64,000 nt of DNA from an uncultured Allorhizobium sp. (GTDB lineage: Bacteria > Pseudomonadota > Alphaproteobacteria > Rhizobiales > Rhizobiaceae), in assembly GCA_958439205.1 (NCBI GenBank), contig OY288189.1:1027001-1091000 (forward strand), read 5' to 3'. Every line of letters begins with the position of its first letter. Position 1 is the first letter of the stretch. The notes under the pieces are model-generated. The model worked only from the letters and a program-made list of their open reading frames with translations. It did not search any database and was not told the DNA's origin. This document shows positions 1-7,435 of the stretch, in pieces. The translations under genes and the position numbers were made by a program.

Positions 1-1202
1 AGTTCCAGGCCGTGGTCGATCGAATTGCGCACGAGATGGACGAGCGGATCGGCCAGCCGGTCGATGACAGTCTTGTCGACTTCAGTGCTCTCGCCGGTGG
101 TCACGAGCTCGATTTCCTTGCCGGTCTCGCGTGCGAGGTCGTGCACCAGGCGGCGGAAGCGGCTGAAGAGGCTCGCCACCGGCGTCATGCGCAGGACCAT
201 CATCGTGTCACGCAATTCGCCGGCCAGACGCTCGATTTCTTCGGAGACGGAGCGCAACCCGAGATCGACGGCCGATCCGGCCATCTGGCTCAGTCTTGAT
301 TGCGCTATCACCAGTTCGCCGACGCGGTCCATCATCTCGTCGAGGCGCAGAGCCGGGACGCGTACGTTATCCGACTGCCGCTGGGACTTGGCGTCACCGA
401 CCGCAGCCCGCTGTTCTTCGCGAGCGGAGGGCGCTTCAGTGACCTGCACTTCAACTGGTTGCGCTACCACCGACGCTGAATCGCTGGCTTCGGCCGCCGG
501 TGTCACGTCCCTCAAGTCCATCACCATCTCGTCCATGACGAAGATGAAGACGTCCTCGATGTCGGAGCGAGGCTTGTCGGTGACGATGGTCGCGTTCCAG
601 CCGAGATAGAGCTGTCGTGGATCCATTGTGTCGAGCGTCGGCAAGGCGTCGGTGCTGACGCTGAGTTTGCACTCGCCGAGCTCCCGCAATTCATCAATCA
701 GGCCCAAGGGGTTTGTCCCATTGATCATCGAATCGGCCGGAAGTCGGAAGTCGAGCTGCCAGGTGCGCAGCGTCGGTGCTGCCGATGCCTGCTGCTTGCT
801 GGCGATCGGCTGATTGGAGCTAGATGCTTCACGGCCGACGGCCCTGTGCAACTGCTCCAGCAGTCGTGTGCTCATGGCATCATGGTCGCCATTGGGCTGA
901 TCGAGCAGAGCCTGCATGTGGCCCTGTGCATCAAGGACGGCGGCGATCAGTTCGCTCGTCGCTGGCGCCTCGCCCTTGCGCACCCGGTCGAAAGCCGTTT
1001 CGCAATGATGCGTGAAGGCGGCGAGCTGGTCGAAACCGAACATGGAGCCCGATCCCTTAAGCGTGTGCAGGCCGCGGAAAACGGCATCGATCTGCGCCTT
1101 GTCGTCGAGGTTGCGGGTCAGGTCCAGCAGGCCGGCTTCGATCACCTCCAGCTGTTCGGCCGCTTCCGTGCGGAAGACCGCTATGGGATCGAGATTGTTC
1201 AT
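1..1202 (-). CDS. cheA: Chemotaxis histidine kinase CheA (3' part outside window)
   Basis: CheA phosphorylates CheY in response to chemoreceptor arrays at the cytoplasmic face of the membrane. The first 400 codons are present. The N-terminal Hpt domain carries HTLKGSGSMFGF with phospho-accepting His46. A long linker and P2-like region follow. The dimerisation/catalytic part begins near residue 300 (VPALRLDEMMDRVGELVI) and the frame leaves the window in the N-box (VRNSIDHGLE), so most of the ATPase domain and any CheW-like domain lie beyond base 1. The start codon ATG (1202-1200) overlaps the cheY stop by 4 nt, so the genes are translationally coupled. The family is certain; subtype cannot be judged without the C-terminus. 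Confidence 0.95.
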   Translation of the reverse strand, partial: MNNLDPIAVFRTEAAEQLEVIEAGLLDLTRNLDDKAQIDAVFRGLHTLKGSGSMFGFDQLAAFTHHCETAFDRVRKGEAPATSELIAAVLDAQGHMQALLDQPNGDHDAMSTRLLEQLHRAVGREASSSNQPIASKQQASAAPTLRTWQLDFRLPADSMINGTNPLGLIDELRELGECKLSVSTDALPTLDTMDPRQLYLGWNATIVTDKPRSDIEDVFIFVMDEMVMDLRDVTPAAEASDSASVVAQPVEVQVTEAPSAREEQRAAVGDAKSQRQSDNVRVPALRLDEMMDRVGELVIAQSRLSQMAGSAVDLGLRSVSEEIERLAGELRDTMMVLRMTPVASLFSRFRRLVHDLARETGKEIELVTTGESTEVDKTVIDRLADPLVHLVRNSIDHGLE

Positions 1203-1567
1203 CGGCCGAGAACCTTGCGCGCGATCTTGGTGAGGTTTTCCGCATCGAAAGGCTTGGTTAGCCAGCCCGTGGCGCCCGCGGCCTTGGCCTGCTGCTTGAT
1301 TTCGCCATCTGATTCAGTGGTGAGGAAGATCACCGGCGTTCCCATGTAAGCCGGCAACTGGCGCAGGCTGCGGATCATGGTGAGCCCGTCCATGTTGGGC
1401 ATGTTCAGGTCAGTGACGATCAGGTCAAAGCTTCCGGACTTGATCTTCTGCAGGCCATCGGCGCCATCAACGGCTTCGGTCACGTTGTAGCCGGCATTGG
1501 TGAGCGTGATCCGGGTGGTCATTCGGATGCTGGCGGAATCGTCTACGGTGAGAATGTTGGCACTCAT
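1199..1567 (-). CDS. CheY-type single-domain response regulator
   Basis: A 122-aa stand-alone receiver domain. It shows the acidic pair in LTVDDSAS, the phospho-acceptor Asp in VTDLNMPNMDG, the Thr switch in FLTTES, and the conserved Lys in WLTKPF. No output domain follows, which is the length of a CheY that would act on the flagellar motor or as a phosphate sink. The start codon lies 4 nt inside the end of the STAS gene and the stop overlaps cheA, so it belongs to one tightly packed operon. A longer frame runs upstream through the STAS gene, but the ATG at 1567 matches the CheY family start (MSANILTVDD). Very likely the partner of the adjacent CheA. Confidence 0.93.
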   Translation of the reverse strand: MSANILTVDDSASIRMTTRITLTNAGYNVTEAVDGADGLQKIKSGSFDLIVTDLNMPNMDGLTMIRSLRQLPAYMGTPVIFLTTESDGEIKQQAKAAGATGWLTKPFDAENLTKIARKVLGR

Positions 1568-1890
1568 CTCTGGTCTCCATTCATGGTCGTCAGGGAACCA
1601 CCGCCAAGTGCAGCGGAAAGGCCCGCCCGTTCTAGCGTGGTGAAAAATGCACCTTTCGGCGTTGCGTGGATGCGAAGGTCGATGCCGTCCCTGGCGGCCA
1701 TTGCCTGCGCGGACAGCAGAAGCTGCGGCAAGGTTAGGTCGCAGTCGCAATCGTCAGCAATGTCGATTTCCAACGGGCGTTTTGTTCGCTTCGCGTGCTG
1801 GAAAGCGAGGTGCAACTGCTCGTGTGTTTCCGTTGCCGTCTTGATGGTGAGTACGCCTTCCAGTCGGAGCGTCGTCAATTCCTCGGTCAT
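1564..1890 (-). CDS. STAS-domain protein of the chemotaxis operon
   Basis: A 108-aa protein with the fold pattern of STAS (anti-sigma-factor antagonist) domains: an N-terminal beta strand (TLRLEGVLTIKTATET), a central LEIDIADDCDCDLTLPQLLLSA in the position of the usual D-S/T-L-G phosphorylation loop, and a C-terminal alpha/beta unit. Such small STAS proteins are common between cheY and response-regulator genes in rhizobial and other alphaproteobacterial chemotaxis clusters, but their role there is poorly defined. The canonical DSSG loop is replaced by DCDCDLT, so phosphorylation by a serine kinase is not assured. It overlaps the upstream regulator gene and cheY by 4 nt each. Domain call is by pattern, not by search. 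Confidence 0.75.
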   Translation of the reverse strand: MTEELTTLRLEGVLTIKTATETHEQLHLAFQHAKRTKRPLEIDIADDCDCDLTLPQLLLSAQAMAARDGIDLRIHATPKGAFFTTLERAGLSAALGGGSLTTMNGDQR

Positions 1891-2975
1891 GCTGCTGTTT
1901 CCAATGTCGAGTTGGTCCGAACGGTGGGTGGGGATCCGTCACCGGGCACTGCCGGCTTGTGATAAAGCGACCGGATCGCCCGCCATTTTCTATCGAAGGC
2001 GGCGACGCAGGCGGGGTCGAAGTGACCCCCGCTACCTCTCAGGATTTCGCGGTGGGCTTCATCCACCGGCCAAGCCTTTTTGTAAGGACGCTCCGAGCAC
2101 AAGGCGTCGAAGACATCGGCGACCGCGACGATCCTGCCTTCGATCGGGATGTCTTCACCGGAAAGCTTCTGCGGGTAACCCGTGCCGTCCCATTTTTCGT
2201 GGTGGCTTCCGGCGATGGTGGCTGCAATGCGGATGATGTCGGAATCGCTGCCGTTGAGAATCTCGGCACCGAAGGCGGCATGCGCGCGCATCTCGTCGAT
2301 CTCTCTGGCGTCGAGGGGCCCGGCCTTCAGTAGGATTGCGTCGGATACGCCAATCTTGCCGACGTCGTGCAGAGGGCTCGCCATGGAGATCGTCTCGCAA
2401 GTGGCGCGGTCAAAACCCAGTTCTTCTGCGATCAGCCCGGCAACGACCGCGACACGCTCGAGGTGCAGGGCAGTTTCTCCGTCCCGACAGGCCATTGCTT
2501 TTGACAGGCGCCAGATAATCTCCCGCTCCTGGGCCGCGATCCGAGCGCGAGCTGCCGCCACGTCCCTTTCGAGTGACTGGGCATGGTTCGCCAAATCCTG
2601 TTGGGCCTTGCGCAATGCGAGGAGATTACGAACGCGGATTGTGAACTCTGTCTGATCGATCGGCTTGTTCAGGAACTCCGTCGCGCCTGCCGCGATGGCA
2701 GCAATCTTGATGGTCGGATCGGTTTCCGACGTCAGCATGATGACCGGAATGTCCCGCGCATTCGACAGTGTCCTGAAACGGGAAATCAGTTCTATGCCGT
2801 CCATGCCCGGCATGTTGTAGTCGACGAGGATAAGATCGGCCGGTGCCGTCTGGAGCACGGTCAGTGCATCCACAGGGTCGAGGAACGACAGTAATTCACA
2901 CGACTCGATGTTTGAAACCGCGCGCTGAATAAAGGATAAAATTGACGGGCTATCGTCTATTGCAAATATGCGCAT
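1887..2975 (-). CDS. Response regulator with HD-GYP output domain
   Basis: A 362-aa protein. Residues 1-120 form a receiver domain (acidic pair Asp7-Asp8, phospho-acceptor Asp52 in LVDYNMPGMDG, Lys104 in NKP). A helical linker rich in Gln, Ala and Arg (about 120-165) leads to an HD-GYP domain with His203-Asp204 (PLHDVGKIGV), HHEKWDGTGYP at 258-268 and the full GYP triplet. HD-GYP proteins hydrolyse cyclic di-GMP; all the metal-binding residues I can check are present, so activity is plausible. It is the first gene of the chemotaxis operon and probably links receptor or kinase input to c-di-GMP level. The start ATG at 2975 is the first in frame and begins directly with the receiver fold. Confidence 0.92.
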   Translation of the reverse strand: MRIFAIDDSPSILSFIQRAVSNIESCELLSFLDPVDALTVLQTAPADLILVDYNMPGMDGIELISRFRTLSNARDIPVIMLTSETDPTIKIAAIAAGATEFLNKPIDQTEFTIRVRNLLALRKAQQDLANHAQSLERDVAAARARIAAQEREIIWRLSKAMACRDGETALHLERVAVVAGLIAEELGFDRATCETISMASPLHDVGKIGVSDAILLKAGPLDAREIDEMRAHAAFGAEILNGSDSDIIRIAATIAGSHHEKWDGTGYPQKLSGEDIPIEGRIVAVADVFDALCSERPYKKAWPVDEAHREILRGSGGHFDPACVAAFDRKWRAIRSLYHKPAVPGDGSPPTVRTNSTLETAA

Positions 2976-3086
2976 GACCTTCCCTCGGCCAACAAATACT
3001 ATTTGAGTGGCGGGACAGTTTTATATTGTTGATGTTGGTGAGATCCGCGTCATGCGGCTTAATATGGCTGCCTGATCCAGCCTTAA

Positions 3087-3107
3087 GCATGCAGCAAGAC
3101 TGCATGC
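3087..3107. repeat. 8-bp inverted repeat between araC-type gene and chemotaxis operon
   Basis: GCATGCAG (3087-3094) and CTGCATGC (3100-3107) are perfect complements with a 5-nt gap. The site lies about 110 bp upstream of the HD-GYP regulator gene and about 100 bp past the AraC-type gene stop. There is no T-run on either strand, so an operator is as likely as a terminator. Confidence 0.4.
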
Positions 3108-3206
3108 CTGCGTGTTAACGCAGACTTAAGCGTGTATCTTTTTAGAGGGTTCGACCAATGTTATGCGTCCCAGCGACTGGTTTGCGTGTTTGTGATCGTG
3201 GGGTTG

Positions 3207-4175
3207 TCATTCGAGGTCGGTACGGCTTTTGCGGGTGTCGGACGGCGCTTGTCCATACTGCGCGCGGTAGCGGGCCGCAAAATAGCCCATGTGTCCGAAG
3301 CCCCAGCGTGACGCAATTTTCTCGATGCTTTCGTCCCCTGATCCAGTCAGCAATTCGTTGTGGACGCGACTGAGGCGCATCTGCAGAATGTAGGCGTTGG
3401 GGCTCGCCGACAGATGATGTCGGAATGAATTCTGCAAAGTCCGAATGCTGGCGCCGGACTGGCGCGCCAGCTGTTCGATGGAGATGTCCTGGTCAGCGTG
3501 GCGCTCGAGCCAGTCGATGGCGCGCTCAAGATGGCGGGGAAAGGTAGGCCGCTCATCGGACCTGATCTCCTCCCTTGGCCAGAGACTGACGAACATCATG
3601 ATCATAGCATCGCGGATCAGTGCTGATGTGCCTGCTGTATCCGGCTCCAGCCCGTTCGGGTCGAGCCCATACAACAGGTGTGCTGCAATCCGGTAGATGA
3701 TGTCGATGTCTGTGGCGGTCTCAACATGAGACTGCAATGTCGCAAGGCCCCGACCGGCGCTTGCGTGACTGCGGTTGAAGTGCGGAGCCACGAGCTCGAA
3801 CGGGATGACCACGGAAAGTTTGCGGGAGCCTGGGCTTGCCGTGATCGTCACCTTTCGTGTGTCCTTCAGCAACACGGCACTGCGTGCCGAAGCTTCGATT
3901 TCCTCATCTGCCGATTGGAAACAGAACGTCCCCCCCTCTATGAAATGAAGCTCGACTTGGTGGTGCTTCGGACATCCATAACGGGCCCTGTATCCGGAGC
4001 TGGTCGAGATTTGCCAAACCGTTATGTTGCGGACCGAGGTGATGTTCGCCTCGATGTCAAACGCGCCCGCTTCCTTGAGACGCCAGAACTCCGAGGGGCG
4101 GAAAGCCGCCGCAGCGATCGACTGCGTCTCAAGTTCGTCCTGCGAGCTTATGCTGTGCGTCTTTAAGTAAGTCAT
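3207..4175 (-). CDS. AraC-family transcriptional regulator
   Basis: A 322-aa regulator. The N-terminal about 210 residues look like the ligand/oligomerisation domain of the AraC_binding_2 type (VELHFIEGGTFCFQSADEE). The C-terminal about 100 residues hold the two helix-turn-helix motifs (ISIEQLARQSGASIRTLQNSF and EKIASRWGFGHMGYFAARYR), ending in the usual FAARYRAQYGQAPSD signature. It stands alone: minus-strand neighbours are 180 bp upstream and 230 bp downstream. Its target and inducer cannot be read from the sequence. The upstream region is much richer in A+T than the surroundings and holds an inverted repeat (4200-4226) that may be its own operator. Confidence 0.9.
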   Translation of the reverse strand: MTYLKTHSISSQDELETQSIAAAAFRPSEFWRLKEAGAFDIEANITSVRNITVWQISTSSGYRARYGCPKHHQVELHFIEGGTFCFQSADEEIEASARSAVLLKDTRKVTITASPGSRKLSVVIPFELVAPHFNRSHASAGRGLATLQSHVETATDIDIIYRIAAHLLYGLDPNGLEPDTAGTSALIRDAMIMMFVSLWPREEIRSDERPTFPRHLERAIDWLERHADQDISIEQLARQSGASIRTLQNSFRHHLSASPNAYILQMRLSRVHNELLTGSGDESIEKIASRWGFGHMGYFAARYRAQYGQAPSDTRKSRTDLE

Positions 4176-4199
4176 GCGAAATATTAGGGTTCAGAAACT

Positions 4200-4226
4200 T
4201 TGCACTAATACAATTATCCAGTGCAA
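4200..4226. promoter_or_regulatory. Inverted repeat upstream of araC-type gene
   Basis: TTGCACT (4200-4206) and AGTGCAA (4220-4226) are perfect inverted copies with a 13-nt AT-rich spacer. The site starts 25 bp before the start codon at 4175, in an AT-rich stretch where the promoter should be. Candidate autoregulatory operator; unproven. Confidence 0.4.
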
Positions 4227-4357
4227 CAAATATATCTTTTAGCTTACCTCGTTGCCAGCGCGCGCTTCGGTCTTTTTTGGACGTCTTTGATGGTCGATGG
4301 ATCTGGCTCAAGGCGTCGCAGCTGAGGTGTCCCCGCTTCTGATCGCTTTTCTTGAAT

Positions 4358-5710
4358 TTATTGTTCTGGCGGCGGGAGTGAAAGTTCACATTCGAATCCC
4401 CTACGCCCTTGAGGCAGCACCACCGTCCTCAAAGCCATCGTGCCGTTCATCTGCGCCACCAGTTTTTCGACGATCGCAAGACCGAGACCGGAGCCTGGCT
4501 TGCTCGTGTCACCGCGTCTGAAGCGTGCGCGGTAAACATTCAGGTCTGGATCGAGCGGGACGGAGACGGCATTGGTTACCGTGATGCGCCCGTCTGCGGA
4601 GATGGCGATCGTGATGGGCTGTTCGGCATCGCCATAGCGGGCTGCGTTTTCCAGCAGGTTGTTGAAGGCTATAGCGAAGGCGTCTGGGTCGAGTGCTCGG
4701 ACGAGCGCCGACAACCCGGGTTCTGGCAGCAATACGATCATCGCTGTTTGATGCGAGCGCTGGAAGGTCTCGACAAGCAGCTTTGCGAGGGCGAGTAAAT
4801 CAACGGGAGTGCTTGATAATCCGACGCCTGCCTCCGCGCGGGAGAGTTGCAGCAGTTTCTCCAGCATCAGCGACAGGCGACGAAGCGCTTCCAGCACGCG
4901 ATGTGAGCGCGACCGGTCATCCGGCTCGGTGAGTTGATCGGCCAACAGTTCCATCTGGGCGAGCGCACCTGCGAGTGGCGTTCGAAGCTCGTGGGCGCTG
5001 TTGGCGGCAAGGTCCCGTTCGGCTTGCAGCGCGAGCTTTAGGCGTCCGAGAAGCGTGTTGACCGAGCCCGGTATCGTCGCGATTTCTGTTGGAAGGCCGC
5101 GCAAAGCGATGGGTTCGAGGTTGTTGCCATCGCGTCTGCTGATCGCGTCGCGCAGTTCATTGATCGGCCTTGTTGCGCGCACGACCACCCAGCGGATGGC
5201 GAACATGCCGAGCGGAAGCAGAAGCAGGATCGGCAGCAACAGCGTCAAGGCGCTTTCAAGCGTCGCCTCGCGTCGGTGCGCGAGCGAGTCCGCCACCTGG
5301 ACGAAGAGCGTATCGCTGACCGTCGCGATCGTGAAGACCCGTCTGTCATCACCGCTCCAGAAGCCGGGCGAGAGCGGTGCGGCATAGGGTTCAGCTCCGA
5401 CATTGTGCGAATGGAGGAGCACCCGTCCGGAGGCATCACGCACCTGGTAGGTCAGGTATTCGTCGGTCGCGCCAGGATTAAGCGCCGCCACCTGGTTCGG
5501 GCCTGTGCCGGTGTCGCGACGGAAGAAATCGTCGATGACGAGAGGGGCGAGGCGTTCCGTGGTCTCCTGCAGCGCACTGTCGAAAACTTCATCGAATTCA
5601 GCACGCATGACGTGGATAGAGAGCCCGACTGCGATCGTCCAGAAGACTGCGAGCAGGACCGACAGTGATAGGACAAGGCGTCCGGCAAGGCTTCGAGTCT
5701 TAATTCGCAT
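4358..5710 (-). CDS. Sensor histidine kinase, PmrB/QseC-like
   Basis: A 450-aa inner-membrane kinase. Transmembrane helices are at about 10-32 and 153-175, enclosing a periplasmic sensor of about 120 residues. HAMP-like sequence follows (RATRPINELRDAI). The dimerisation domain has His240 in NSAHELRTPLAG, then an N-box (NNLLENAARYG) and a G-box (GSGLGLAIVEKL). The frame is open for 40 more codons upstream, but ATG at 5710 is chosen because it starts MRIKTRSLAGRL, just before the first membrane helix, and overlaps the response regulator stop by 11 nt. It phosphorylates the neighbouring regulator. The periplasmic signal is unknown; iron, cationic peptides or envelope stress are typical for the family. 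Confidence 0.93.
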   Translation of the reverse strand: MRIKTRSLAGRLVLSLSVLLAVFWTIAVGLSIHVMRAEFDEVFDSALQETTERLAPLVIDDFFRRDTGTGPNQVAALNPGATDEYLTYQVRDASGRVLLHSHNVGAEPYAAPLSPGFWSGDDRRVFTIATVSDTLFVQVADSLAHRREATLESALTLLLPILLLLPLGMFAIRWVVVRATRPINELRDAISRRDGNNLEPIALRGLPTEIATIPGSVNTLLGRLKLALQAERDLAANSAHELRTPLAGALAQMELLADQLTEPDDRSRSHRVLEALRRLSLMLEKLLQLSRAEAGVGLSSTPVDLLALAKLLVETFQRSHQTAMIVLLPEPGLSALVRALDPDAFAIAFNNLLENAARYGDAEQPITIAISADGRITVTNAVSVPLDPDLNVYRARFRRGDTSKPGSGLGLAIVEKLVAQMNGTMALRTVVLPQGRRGFECELSLPPPEQ

Positions 5711-6368
5711 CGCCAGAGATCCTGTAGCCGACACCGCGCACGGTTTCGATGGCATCTTTGCCGAGTTTGCGCCGCAAGCGACTGACATAGACTTCAACGG
5801 TGTTGCTCTCGACCTCCGCCCCGAAGGCATAGAGTGCCTCTTCGATCTGTGCCTTCGACACGATGGCGCGTTTGCGGGCGATCAGCCTGTCGAGCACGGC
5901 CCATTCACGAGAGGAGAGAAGGATCTCCGCGCCGTCCCGAGCCGCAATCCGCCGCTCGGAAGGGTAAACTCCGATGCCTCCGATGGTGAGATCGGGCAGC
6001 TTGTGCGTGCCGTAGCGTCGCGATACAGCGTGGATCCGGGCCTGCAGCTCGCCGAGATCGACAGGTTTGACGAGGTAGTCGTCGGCCCCGGCATTCAATC
6101 CGGCAATGCGATCGGACACCTGGTCGTGGGCCGTCATGATGATGACGGGCATCTCGTCGCGGCGGGCCCGCAGAGCCTTCAGGATGTCGAGGCCGCTCCC
6201 GTCCGGCAGCCGGAGATCAAGGAGCACGAGATCATAGGAGGCTGCTTGGAGGCTCGCTTCGGCCTCGTCGCAGGAGAGCGCCCAGTCTACAGCATGGCCC
6301 TGGCGGTGCACGTATGTCTTCACCGCATCGCCGAGCATTTCATCGTCTTCGACCAGCAAGACCCGCAT
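5700..6368 (-). CDS. OmpR-family response regulator, PmrA/QseB-like
   Basis: A 222-aa transcription factor. The receiver domain spans 1-120 (acidic pair in VEDDE, phospho-acceptor Asp51 in LLDLRLPDG, Lys in DDYLVKPVD). A winged-helix DNA-binding domain follows (SSREWAVLDRLI, then TVEVYVSRLRRKLG and VRGVGYRI). It is the first gene of an operon with the kinase. The intergenic region it shares with the PepSY gene holds two copies of a 17-bp box with two 4-bp half-sites 11 bp apart, the spacing expected for an OmpR-family dimer. A third copy precedes eptA at 9127-9143. This makes it the likely regulator of all three units, including itself. Confidence 0.94.
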   Translation of the reverse strand: MRVLLVEDDEMLGDAVKTYVHRQGHAVDWALSCDEAEASLQAASYDLVLLDLRLPDGSGLDILKALRARRDEMPVIIMTAHDQVSDRIAGLNAGADDYLVKPVDLGELQARIHAVSRRYGTHKLPDLTIGGIGVYPSERRIAARDGAEILLSSREWAVLDRLIARKRAIVSKAQIEEALYAFGAEVESNTVEVYVSRLRRKLGKDAIETVRGVGYRISGDAN

Positions 6369-6383
6369 TCATTTACTCCTGTC

Positions 6384-6403
6384 CAAGAGATCGTGATCTC
6401 TTG
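6384..6403. promoter_or_regulatory. 20-bp palindrome in response-regulator leader
   Basis: CAAGAGATC (6384-6392) and GATCTCTTG (6395-6403) are perfect inverted copies with a 2-bp centre, 15 bp before the regulator start codon. In RNA it would fold into a hairpin close to the ribosome-binding region. It is a dyad, unlike the direct-repeat boxes next to it, so it may bind a different factor or act at the RNA level. Confidence 0.45.
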
Positions 6404-6415
6404 TCGCGCACGAAA

Positions 6416-6432
6416 CTGACAGCCTGCTGAAC
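6416..6432 (-). promoter_or_regulatory. OmpR-type box, copy 1 (two-component operon)
   Basis: Read toward the response-regulator gene the site is GTTCAGCAGGCTGTCAG. It contains TCAG twice, 11 bp apart. It ends 47 nt before the start codon at 6368. Thirteen or more of 17 positions match the other two copies. Confidence 0.65.
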
Positions 6433-6455
6433 CGCCCGCAAGGCCTGAACTCGCC

Positions 6456-6472
6456 CTTCAGGTGGCTGTCAG
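6456..6472 (+). promoter_or_regulatory. OmpR-type box, copy 2 (PepSY/cytochrome operon)
   Basis: Read toward the PepSY gene the site is CTTCAGGTGGCTGTCAG, with TCAG half-sites 11 bp apart. It ends 52 nt before the start codon at 6525. It faces copy 1 across the divergent promoter region. Confidence 0.65.
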
Positions 6473-6524
6473 CTTGCGGGTCGATCCTCCCCTCGTGTCC
6501 AACACCAGGAAAGGAACACAGTCC

Positions 6525-6791
6525 ATGCAGAAGATCATCATCGCTCTCGGCCTCGCAGCTGCCTTTGGCGGCTCCGCACTTGCTTCCGAAAAATGCAATG
6601 TCGCCATGGCCGACTGGAAGCCGCGCGAGGCGCTGCAGACCAAGCTTGAAGGCGAAGGCTGGAAGGTCCGCTCGATCAAGACCGAAGACGGCTGCTATGA
6701 AGCCTATGCCATCAATGCCGAAGGCAAGAAGGTCGAAGCCTATTTCGACCCGCAGACCCTTCAGTCGGTCGACATGAAGATCGAGGACTGA
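6525..6791 (+). CDS. Periplasmic PepSY-domain protein
   Basis: An 88-aa protein with a signal peptide (MQKIIIALGLAAAFGGSALA, cleavage after about residue 20), followed by a single PepSY-like domain (PREALQTKLEGEGWKVRSIK, then AYAINAEGKKVEAYFDPQT). Two cysteines in the mature part could form a disulfide. The start is ATG 6525, with AAAGGAA about 9 nt upstream; a longer in-frame start at 6462 lies inside the promoter boxes and is rejected. It sits 3 nt before a cytochrome b561 gene, a pairing often seen next to PmrAB/QseBC-like two-component systems. Its molecular role is unknown. Confidence 0.85.
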   Translation: MQKIIIALGLAAAFGGSALASEKCNVAMADWKPREALQTKLEGEGWKVRSIKTEDGCYEAYAINAEGKKVEAYFDPQTLQSVDMKIED

Positions 6792-6794
6792 CCG

Positions 6795-7334
6795 ATGATG
6801 TCGACAGTCAAGGTCTGGGATCGTCCGGTCAGGCTCTTTCACTGGAGCCTCGTGGGCAGTGTCGCCTTGTGCTGGTTGACGGCGGACGAGTTGCAGAGCC
6901 TGCACGAGGTGGCAGGCTATGCAGCCGCCGGCCTGATTGGCCTGCGGCTCGTTCTCGGCATAGCCGGGACGCACTACGCCCGTTTCAGCCAGTTCATCCG
7001 CTCGCCGAAGCGCACGCTCACCTATGCCGGCGACATGCTTCGCCACAAAGAGCCCCGCTATCTCGGCCACAATCCGCTCGGGGCCGCCATGGTGGTCGTG
7101 TTGCTTGCGATGGTCGGTGGCATCGCGCTCACCGGCTGGATGCAGACGACGGATGCCTATTGGGGCATTGAATGGGTCGAGGAGACGCATGAAGCGCTCG
7201 CTCAATTGCTGCTGGTGGCCATCGCCGTCCACGTGGCGGGCGTCATTCATGCCAGCCTCCGGCATCATGAAAACCTGGCGCTTGCCATGTTCACTGGGCG
7301 CAAACGCGCACCGGATGGCGGCGATATCCTCTGA
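6795..7334 (+). CDS. Cytochrome b561-family membrane protein
   Basis: A 179-aa integral membrane protein with four predicted helices (about 12-30, 38-58, 95-117 and 133-155). It starts with the family pattern VWDRPVRLFHWSL, whose His is a likely haem ligand; further His residues are in LHEVAGY and in AVHVAGVIHASLRHH. The family transfers electrons between quinol pools and periplasmic or membrane partners. The gene follows the PepSY gene by 3 nt and is transcribed with it, probably under the same response regulator. The C-terminus is short and cytoplasmic. Haem-ligand assignment is by pattern only. Confidence 0.9.
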   Translation: MMSTVKVWDRPVRLFHWSLVGSVALCWLTADELQSLHEVAGYAAAGLIGLRLVLGIAGTHYARFSQFIRSPKRTLTYAGDMLRHKEPRYLGHNPLGAAMVVVLLAMVGGIALTGWMQTTDAYWGIEWVEETHEALAQLLLVAIAVHVAGVIHASLRHHENLALAMFTGRKRAPDGGDIL

Positions 7335-7355
7335 AAGAGATGCCCCAACGAAACA

Positions 7356-7382
7356 AAGGACGCCGCATACCGCGGCGTCCTT
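7356..7382 (-). terminator. Rho-independent terminator of eptA
   Basis: AAGGACGCCGC (7356-7366) pairs perfectly with GCGGCGTCCTT (7372-7382) around a 5-nt loop. On the minus strand it is followed by TTTGTTTCG. It lies 54 nt after the eptA stop and may also stop the converging cytochrome operon. Confidence 0.75.
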
Positions 7383-7435
7383 GTCCGTCGTGCGTCGGCT
7401 TGGTGCGTTTGGTGGACCGAGTTTCGAAGTGCCTC

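Noticed and set aside
3158..3373. Small plus-strand frame before and over the end of the AraC-type gene
   Set aside because: No ribosome-binding site, mostly antisense to the AraC gene, no recognisable protein features.
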